A DNA stretch of 64,000 nt from Dolomedes plantarius. Its lineage: Eukaryota > Arthropoda > Arachnida > Araneae > Dolomedidae. The stretch lies in contig OU015493.1 of assembly GCA_907164885.2 (NCBI GenBank), forward strand, positions 125,849,570-125,913,569, in the 5' to 3' direction. Below are positions 56,465-64,000 of the stretch, piece by piece (within the stretch, counting starts at the first letter, position 1; every line of letters starts with the position of its first letter). The translations under genes and the position numbers were made by a program. The notes under the pieces were generated by a model. It was not told the DNA's origin and did no database searches. It saw only the letters and a list, made by a program, of their open reading frames with translations.

Positions 56465-57842
56465 GAGTGCTTATTTTTCATGTGACTTTTAACCCTGATT
56501 AAGGACCATGAAGTTTTTCTAAAACGAGTTTAAGAAGCTGAATTTTGAATATTTCCTTATAATGCCTTCATTTTTTTCTCTCCTTGAATTTTGCCCTTGT
56601 GTCTTCCGACGTCATATACATATATAAATACAAAAATAAATTTGCCTGAATTAACTTCTGCGGAATTTTATTTTAGTTTGTTCCAGCCACTGTCTAGTAA
56701 TTTTGTCGGAAAAACCGCACGATTAATAATGTATTTGGTAATGGTAATTTTTTTTTCTATCTTTGTTCCGCCCGAATACGGATTATAAGTATCAGTCGAG
56801 GCGCTCTGTCTATGTATTTTATATAGATACAGATTTTAATTCCATTTATGTTCTCCATTAAAATTCTATTTTAGGACAATAAGCGCATGCGCGCTAAGGC
56901 ATTTATTTGTTTCTCATACTGCGGTAGGAGGATGTTGCTTCTCGTAGGATAATCGTTTATGTTTGTTGTCTGAAAATAAATAATTACTGTTTTAGAAATT
57001 TGTTTTGGGATTTTAGCTTTCCTGGAAGGTTTCAGCAGAGATAAATTATTAAGAAATAGTTGCATCTTTGAAAAATAAGCAGATTCTTTAAATTATTAGT
57101 AACAGTTTTCAAATAAGTTGCAAATAATGTAAAATTAGCGTCAAATGAAAATGCATACATAATCAAAGATATTAAAATGCAGCTGAGTTTCTAACACCAA
57201 TCCTTGTTTTAAAGAAAGGTCGTTAAATAGAATCGAACATAATTAGTAAAAAACTAATAAAGCAAAGAAGGTTGATAAAAAACTAAATTTAAACACCTTT
57301 TAATAGTAAAATGGGACATCAATTTTTCAATTTATTCATTTGTCATGGGGAAAAGAATTAATTTATAACAAACAAAACAAACTTGATGAATGAACACATT
57401 AACGAACAAAACCGCATCCAATAATGCATATGCCTATGAAACATAATTTTTAAACGGAAGATGGAATTAAATAATTTAACGCACCCTTTACTTTTATTTA
57501 TTTAACAATGTTCCATTTCTTTTCTCTATTGATCTTCGAAATTTAACGCCTTTTGTTTGCTGTACAAAAGCGAACCTCTGCCATGCTGTTTTCGGAAGGC
57601 TCAGCAATATCGGTTTCTCTGTAACGTCTTCTCGATGCCTTTTAGCTACAGTTTCGACCATATAGAAAATGGGAGCGAAAGCATCCATTTTAACGTAAAA
57701 ATGCCAGCCCTTGGCTTTTATTTTAATTTCTTCGTTTGCTCCCCTACAAACACCAAAGAGCGTACACCAGAATGAGACGTTGGACGTAAACTGAGGTATG
57801 GGTTTTGCAGAGATTAGGTCCTTGATTTTTGATTTACCGAAT
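56465..57842. other. Intergenic, no gene seen
   Basis: AT-rich sequence. The minus-strand frame 57494-57916 has no recognisable domain and runs into a repeat terminus at its start, so I do not call it a gene. Confidence 0.35.
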
Positions 57843-57900
57843 ACCGTATTTTTTGGACCATAAGATTCACTGGGCGATAAGACGCACCTCAAATTTCTGG
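57843..57900. repeat. Fragment of a widespread transposon terminus
   Basis: ACCGTATTTTTTGGACCATA followed by GATAAGACGCACC resembles the end of a miniature transposon common in animal genomes (CCGTATTTTTCGGAC... type). The opposite end is not present. Confidence 0.4.
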
Positions 57901-58329
57901 GAGGATTTTTAGACAAGAATATTTTGTATTTTGTTAGTTATATAACGATATTTTCAATTCCTTACTCAATAAAAATAAATGCAGTATGCCCACTAAAGTC
58001 CCTTCCCACCCTCTTAACTTCGGAACGGCTGCTGCTATATTCATAAAAGTGGTATCTAGGTATAGTAAAGTAGCCATGCGCTACTGAATGAAACCACCTA
58101 CCGCGCCACCTGGTGGAGAACTGCGGAGTTAGCATTCCTATCTCGAAAACGGAACGAGATAGGGAAAAAAAGTGACTTACAAAGTTGTAGAAAATCATCG
58201 ATTTAGTACGAAAGGATACCGTGTGGACATTAATGAGAAGACTACAATGGTTAAAACGCGCATTTGTTTTTTCATGATTTCCTACACTGTGACGTGACAA
58301 AAGGATCTGAGAAAGAAAAAAACAACTAA

Positions 58330-58660
58330 TTTTAACAATATACCTTTATTTGAGATGTTCAAACTTCTCACCGTCAGCTGCACTACACATTTGGATTCTC
58401 GTTTGAATCTCACGTAGCACACATTAGAGCATAGAGCGTGACACGTTGGCACAAGCGTCCGTAATGCGTCGTTTAAGGTCCTGCAATGTTTGTGGAGGGG
58501 TCGCATACACCTGCTGTTTCAGGTATCCCCACAGGAAAAAGACCAGTGGAGTCAGATCAGGCGAACGTGGAGGCCATTCTTCGAAACCGCCATACCCAAT
58601 TATTTGGTCCCCGAATTCCTTGACGAGGTATTGCTTCACAGGAGATCTCAGCTTTGGAAT
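58330..58660 (-). pseudogene. Mariner-like transposase C-terminal fragment
   Basis: The minus-strand frame reads VKQYLVKEFGDQIIGYGG, EEWPPRSPDLTPLVFFLWGY and PPQTLQDLKRRITDACANVS. It breaks near 58424, then DGEKFEHLK in a shifted frame. This is the end of the DDE domain of a mariner-like family common in arthropods. The usual final catalytic aspartate in LTPLDFFLWG is valine here (GTC). Everything upstream of this part is missing, so the element cannot move itself. Confidence 0.8.
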
Positions 58661-58849
58661 ACTCAGCCATGACCACGAGCATCAACATACTACAACCCCA
58701 AGAAGATGTCTCTTTTATAGCTGTCTCAGGTGAACAGACGTGACGTTTCTTACGTATTTGCATACTGCAAAAATTTCGACCACCAAACGCAAGTTGCGTT
58801 GAGTTGATGCAACACTATTTTACACGATCTACGTATTGTCTACTCTGTT

Positions 58850-58960
58850 TATACAGACAATCAGTACAAGGATGAAACCCTCGAGGTTTGAACCGCGGTC
58901 CTTTTGATTAGGGATTAAAAGCTATATACCACTGTGCACATTGCGGTGTCATGTTTTGCC
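58850..58960 (-). repeat. tRNA-like sequence inside the Tc1/mariner element
   Basis: Read on the minus strand it has AGTGGTATATAGCTTTTAAT as an A-box region and GGTTCAAACC as a B box. It looks like a tRNA pseudogene or a SINE head rather than a working tRNA. Confidence 0.4.
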
Positions 58961-59311
58961 CGAAAGATAATCATTTCTCCTTTCATTAAGTTTCGTGATG
59001 TCACAGTGTAGGAAATCATGAAAAAACAAATACGCGTTTTAACCGTTATATTCTTTGCATTAATGTCCACAAGGTATCTTTTCGTACTAAATCGATGATT
59101 TTCTACAACTTTGTAAATCACGTTTTCCCCCTATCTCGTTCCGTTTTCGAGATAGGAATGCTAACTCCGCAGTTTTCCACCAGGTGGCGCGGTAGGTGGT
59201 TTCATTCAGTAGCGAATGGCTACTTTACTATATTTTTACTACACCATTTTTATGAATATAGCAGCAGCCGTTTCGAAGTTAAGAGGGTGGGAAGGGACTT
59301 TAGTGGGCATA

Positions 59312-59314
<3 letters not shown>

Positions 59315-59389
<75 letters not shown>

Positions 59390-59455
59390 TATAATATATA
59401 TATAATATATGTATTAAATATAATAAATAATATATATGCAATATATATATATATG
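59315..59455. repeat. TA-rich microsatellite
   Basis: A long (TA)n array abuts the right end of the Tc1/mariner element, followed by imperfect TA/AAT repeats. The long Y-I open frames through it are artefacts. Confidence 0.93.
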
Positions 59456-60484
59456 TAACGATAACCCCCCCCCCCCACACACCATTATTACTTGAGCTCC
59501 TATTCCAAATTGTGACCTAGGAATAAAAGAATTAACTAACTAGTTTGTCCCTTAATGTACGCGCTCAAAATCATGCGACTGTGAATCATGAGGATGATTC
59601 AGAAAGCATCGCATGATCGGAATCATGAGTTATGGCTCACGTGGTCAAGCCGGATGTTCGGTTCTAGCCAATTAAAAGTATTTCAACCTCCTAGCGCCCT
59701 CATACTATACAAAGCCGAACAGCGATTTTCCCGGGGTTTTTTCTGTCTGCTTCCTTGCCCTCTCCTGGTGTCGTCCAAGCTTTGATTTTTGTTATCTTCG
59801 CACAACTCTTGAGATATATGCCGCCGCTGTCTGTCCTATTATGTGGTGTCCAGCATATTCAAACTCCGGCAGGTTCCGGTGCCGCTATTGTTCATTATGT
59901 GCCTCCAGTAAACCCTATATCATTCTGCTGTGCTAAACCTTCTTTAATATATGCAAGATCTGTTGGAATTGAATAAAAATAGTCCAAGGATAATTATTCA
60001 GTGATTGTGTGTTTATCTTCACTTTGTGTTTTGCATCTCTGTTGTGCGTGCTCTTCAATGGTTATCCTCGGTGACTACGACTACCATCAACAGTAATGCG
60101 TGGTTTAAGTGTTCGCGAATCTTAGGTGTACCATCTCCTCCACTACGTGATGTGAATGTCATCACACACACACAAACACACATATATATATATGTGTGTG
60201 TGTGTGTGTGTTTGTTTGTTTGTTTGAAAGTACTTGTATTTTATCCTTTCGCCCCTAGATGTCAGTCAAATGTTATTGTAATTTTGAATAGTTTTGTATT
60301 CATAGATTGGTAACTCCTAGTAATGTTTTTGTCTTTCTGTAGTATAAGTTTTGATTTCAAATCAGACGGTTGTGCTCCGTTTAGCTTCGTGCTAAGATCA
60401 CCAGTGCGATGCTGTTCTGATTCATGTTTATATGTGTGAATAAATACCTTGTTTTTCTGTCGTTACGCCAGATGATTATTTACA
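59454..60484 (+). repeat. Putative 5' LTR of the BEL/Pao element
   Basis: The segment between TGTAACGATAACC (59454) and TTTACA (about 60484) precedes the BEL gag. It has an AATAAA signal at about 60438 close to its end, as in an R-U5 junction. It contains a CA/TA/TG palindromic microsatellite (about 60164-60230). The 3' LTR is outside the window, so neither end can be verified. A shorter LTR is equally possible. Confidence 0.35.
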
Positions 60485-60668
60485 CCCGTTGTTTTTATTT
60501 CCTGAACTTTAATCCGAAGATATGAACACATGGCTGCGCCGGGTCATGTTGGTGACCACGAATGCGATGGATTAATGTAATGGATCATTGAGAGGCTGTA
60601 ACTAATTAGATTCAGACAAGGTAAGAGAGATTTTAAAGTTTTGATTCGTAACAGTTTAATGTGTAACA

Positions 60669-62050
60669 ATGGCCGAAAAAGGTACAGAATCCGATATAGA
60701 TAGAATTAAAAAGAAAAGAATTGTGTTTAGAATGGCCACAACTAAATTATTAAACAGAATAGAAACAATTTTAAATGATGATGTTATGGAAACGGAAACA
60801 AAAATGTCTGAATTAACAAAACTCCACGATCAATAGAATTCTAAAGGTGAAAATTTAAGAAAACTTGATAAAGATATTGAAGATCTCACTGATATTGAAT
60901 TTTTAGAGGAAGAAATTTTAGCAAGTGAGGATTATCAGGAAAGAGCCTTAAAATTTGACAAGAAAATCACTCGATATTTGAAAAGCACGAGTGAAACTCC
61001 CAATCTTTCGTCCGCGCAGAATTCTGTTGCGTCGACACCTAGCACAGTACTTTCGGTTCGTAACCCTAGTGTTCTTCGGCTGCCTAAATTAGAAATTCTT
61101 CGATACTATGGTGATCATTCTAAATGGCTGGAGTTCTGGGATCAGTTTAAAAGTGCAATTGATAGTAATGACTCTTAAAAAATATAGAGAAATTTAACTA
61201 TTTAAAGTCATTATGTGGTGTAACAGCGTTAAATGCAATTAGTGGGCTGTTATTAACTGATAGAAATTACGAAATTGCAATTAATATTCTTACACAGAGA
61301 TTTGGCAGACTCGACCTCACGGTTAATGCTCATTTAAATCGCTTGTTAAATGTGAAGCTATTAAAAGTTCTTCAAACGTGTTCGCGCTTAGAAAAATGTA
61401 CGACGAATGCGAAGTAAACATTAGATCATTGAAGGCATTAGAAATCAAAACTGGGCCATGGCAAATTTTATGTTGTATTTTATTGAAACTTTTGCCAGAA
61501 GATTTGGCTTTGGAATTCAACTGGAAACGAAAATCAAAATCAGAATTTGATGTTACAGAATTAATGGAGTTCTTGAAATCGGAAATAGAATTTCGTGAGT
61601 CTACAATGTATTTAAATAAGAAAAGATCTACTTCGGTTTCAAGCGAAAACAACCATTTTAAAAGTAATAAATTTGGGGGTGAAAGATTTCAAAACACTAA
61701 GCCAACTGCCACGTTAACAGCTTCCGTTAAGAGCACTTGCATATTTTGTAATCAAATTCATGATGAACATAAATGTTTAAATTCTTCGATTGAAGATAAA
61801 TTAAGAAAATTGAAGGCTGAAAGAAGATGCCATAAATGTTTTAAACGTAATCATTTAGGTTTTCAGTGTAGGATAATAAAATTTCCTTGCAAGAAATGTG
61901 GTAATAGAAACCACCATGAATCCATTTGTGCATCAAGGGAAAAGGAGAATAGTGAAATTTCAGCTGCTAATGCGGTAGAAGAACGCAAAGATTCCGACAT
62001 TTTAGTGTGTATTTTTGCAAACTTGCGATGCAGTTGTAAAATCGGGAAAC
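60669..62050 (+). pseudogene. BEL/Pao gag with zinc knuckles
   Basis: ATG at 60669 opens MAEKGTESDIDRIKKKRIVF, followed by a charged helical region with one TAG (about 60834). The DUF1759-type domain follows: LPKLEILRYYGDHSKWLEFW, a stop with a frameshift near 61178-61195, KFNYLKSLCG, FGRLDLTVNAHLNRLLNV, another shift near 61370, and LRKMYDECEVNIRSLKALE. Two zinc knuckles close the gag, RCHKCFKRNHLGFQC and PCKKCGNRNHHESIC. The order and spacing match BEL/Pao polyproteins. The same architecture is seen in the gypsy-type element at 39746-41000. At least three disruptions make this copy inactive. Confidence 0.87.
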
Positions 62051-62413
62051 AAAGGTAAATTAGTACGAATTTTATTAGACACCGGCAGTCAAAAATCATT
62101 TATAACGCATAGAATTGCAGGTGAGTTAAAGTTAAAGATTGAAAAAAGCCATCCAGTTCGTATTTATGGATTTGGGGTTCAAAATATCAAGAAAGAACCC
62201 ATTTTCGAAATGGCAAATGTTGAACTGCAAAACAGAACTGATTCCTCACGACGCTTACAAATATCAGGGTTTCTTATAGAGAAAATCACAAATGTTACAG
62301 TACCGGTGCCTACAAAATGGTTAAAAAAGATGGCCGCTTCCTATGGATTAGATCTTGCAGATAATGGATCCGTTGAAAATATTGACGTCTTGATTGGGTG
62401 TCAGACTACCTGA
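62015..62413 (+). pseudogene. BEL/Pao aspartic protease (DUF1758 type)
   Basis: The frame overlaps the gag end. The catalytic motif is ILLDTGSQKSFI, followed by HPVRIYGFG and the domain end DVLIGCQTT. A frameshift near 62400 leads to the next segment (LSEVMNGKSVRL). The protease would process the polyprotein. It is recognised as the DUF1758/A17-associated retropepsin of BEL elements. Confidence 0.85.
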
Positions 62414-64000
62414 GTGAAGTCATGAATGGCAAATCCGTCCGCCTTTCCAAAAGGCTGCTAGCTATCGGAACGACGTTTGGTTATACAGTTCAAGGACATT
62501 CGGGAAATACTATTGAAACCCCAATAATTATGAATCTTACAGGAGTTGAAATTGTCGGCTCTTTGAAAAATTTATGGGAATTGGAAGCTCTTGGAATACA
62601 GCAGAAGAATGAATTGTCCTTTTCAGATTCAGAGGTACTTTAACAGTTCGAGAAGAGCACCACGAAGAAAAATGATCGGTACGAGACAAGATTGATATGG
62701 AAAAAAGATCATGAAGTTTTGGGTAATAATTTCCGTATTGCAGAGAAACGTTTGTTACAGTTAAAGGAAAAATTGGATAAAAATTCCATATTACTTGAAG
62801 ACTACAAAAGAATAATTGATGAGCAGCTAAATGAAGAAATCATCGAGCTGTGTGAACCTGAATTTGAGAAAAGTGGAAATGCATCGTATTACATGCCGCA
62901 CAGAGCTGTAATTCGAAATGAGAAGGATTCTACCAAAGTCAGAATCGTCTATGATGCTTCTTCTAAAGCGAAAAATGAAGTTTCCTTAAATGAATGTCTA
63001 TTAAGTGGCCCTAATTTGAATCCTAATTTGATGGAAGTAATTTTGAAGTTCAGAAAAGGCCAAATTGGATTTTGCTGCGATGTAGAGAAAGCATTTTTCC
63101 AGATCTCTCTAACCCCAGAAGATCGTGATTTTCTACGTTTTCTGTGGTTTAATGAAGATTCTTTGAATGAAGATATACCTGAGAAAAACTTTAAATGTTT
63201 CAGAATGACTCGAGTTCTCTTCGTTGTTTCTTGCAGCCCTTTTCTTTTAAGTGCCACGATTCGCTATCACTTAAAGTCTTAGGAGCAAAATCACAGTGAA
63301 ACGTGTAAAATGTTGGAGAAAATGTACGTCGATGATCTTATTTACAGTGTAGATTCTGTAGAAGAAGCACACAATCTTTCGTTAAAAGCTCAAAAGATAA
63401 TGTCTGAAGCAAATATGAAGCTCAGAAAATGGGAGACTAATTCAACTAAACTTAAGAAACTCTGGAAGGATAATGGATTGAATGTTAGGCCAGTCGCTGA
63501 GAGTTGCAGTAAAACCCTAAAAGTTCGTGGGATGATTTAGAATTGCGAAGAAGATTGCTTGAGGCTTGAAATGGAACCGGTGCTCCGAAGTTTAGATGGT
63601 GCTGAGGCGACAAAGAGAGGTGTCCTTAAAATAGTAGCAAAGATCTTTGACCCATTGGGACTTTTTGCTCCATTTACCATCCGGATGAAATGTTTTCTTC
63701 AGGAGCTGTGGGAGAGAGGATTAGCTTGGGATGAAACACTTTCTCCTGATTTTAAATCTCGATGGGAATAGTGGTGTAGCGAGCTAAAGGACATTACAAA
63801 CATCGTCATACCTAGCCCATATGATATACCAAGCACTAAAGACCTTTTTCAAATTTGTATTTTCTGTAATGCTAGTCCAAAAGCCTATGGAGCAGTTGCC
63901 TACATTAGAGCTCCAGATCAAGAACACTGGACAACCAATTTTATTCTAGTTAAATCTCGTGTAGCTCCCCTGAAAAAATTGCCATTGCCTCGCCTCGAGC
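62398..64000 (+). pseudogene. BEL/Pao reverse transcriptase, cut by the window end
   Basis: The frame continues with NLWELEALGI and then a stop at 62641-62643. RT follows with MPHRAVIRNEKDSTKVRIVY, DASSKAKNEVSLNECLLSGP, a palm aspartate in GFCCDVEKAFFQISL, and the active site MYVDDLIYSVDS (near 63325). Stops lie at about 63280 and 63538, and a TAG near 63769. The A17-type region shows KIFDPLGLFAPFTIRMK, and the window ends in VAPLKKLPLPRLE. The YVDD motif and the DPLGL block are characteristic of BEL/Pao. RNase H and integrase would lie to the right. Confidence 0.9.

Larger units (their letters stand above)
57982..59314 (-). mobile_element. Tc1/mariner-superfamily element with about 330-bp TIRs, internally deleted
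   Basis: 1333 bp beginning CAGTATGCCCACTAAAGTCC and ending with the complement. The arms match over about 330 bp (for example ACCGCGCCACCTGGTGGA, CCTATCTCGAAAACGGAACG). TA lies on the right (59315-59316) and TG on the left. Only the C-terminal part of a transposase is left inside. A tRNA-like sequence is also inside (58850-58960). Confidence 0.88.

Noticed and set aside
57494..57916. 140-codon minus-strand frame
   Set aside because: No family resemblance, and the start overlaps a repeat terminus; a chance frame is more likely.
59095..59480. Long tyrosine-isoleucine repeat proteins (also at 28419-28664)
   Set aside because: Translation of TA microsatellites.
1..64000. CRISPR array, operon or bacterial defence system
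   Set aside because: No regularly spaced short repeats, no operon-like gene packing, and introns plus eukaryotic transposons throughout.

Overview
This is a eukaryotic nuclear window: AT-rich, with spliced mitochondrial-protein genes, long introns, microsatellites and a very high load of transposable elements. The style of the repeats (Tc1/mariner, piggyBac, hAT, P, Ty3/gypsy, BEL/Pao, tRNA-type SINEs) and the look of the two host genes suggest an arthropod, most likely a spider or other chelicerate. That assignment is inference; no rRNA or mitochondrial marker is present.

Two host genes can be supported. At the left edge, on the minus strand, are exons 1 and 2 of a short-chain acyl-CoA dehydrogenase (ACADS type). 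A tiny mitochondrial-presequence exon (2638-2680) joins in phase to exon 2 (361-527), and the rest of the gene lies beyond position 1. In the centre, on the plus strand, is a two-coding-exon MTERF-family mitochondrial transcription termination factor (26292-27242 and 35207-35401). It has an 8 kb intron full of transposon debris.

Almost everything else is mobile DNA. 1752-5735: TTAA-flanked and hAT-type miniature elements. 6266-7911: a Tc1-like element with long terminal inverted repeats, inserted at the end of a TA array. 8061-11729: a P-superfamily element with an N-terminal THAP domain split over two blocks, a P-type C-terminal remnant and a GTCCTAC target duplication. 12019-17846: a non-autonomous LTR retrotransposon with 613-bp LTRs, a TSD, PBS and PPT, and a single 630-residue gag-like ORF. 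18851-22300: a 144-bp tandem repeat, a tRNA-like sequence and a truncated piggyBac gene. 27243-35206: the MTERF intron with two pogo-like MITEs, a TTAA element, an orphan transposon protein and a LINE 3' end split by a hAT MITE. 35879-38970: hAT MITEs and a mariner fossil. 39333-47279: a complete Ty3/gypsy-type element (LTRs about 1-2% divergent) with a BEL/Pao-like gag, itself carrying two TTAA-specific insertions. 48241-56460: SINEs, MITEs and composite repeats. 57982-59314: an internally deleted Tc1/mariner-like element. 59454-64000: the 5' part of a BEL/Pao element running off the right end.

The strongest leads are the THAP-bearing P element, the gypsy element with a BEL-like gag, and clean evidence of recent TTAA-specific transposition: removing each insertion with one TTAA restores the gypsy reading frame exactly. 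I found no bacterial-type system, CRISPR array or operon.
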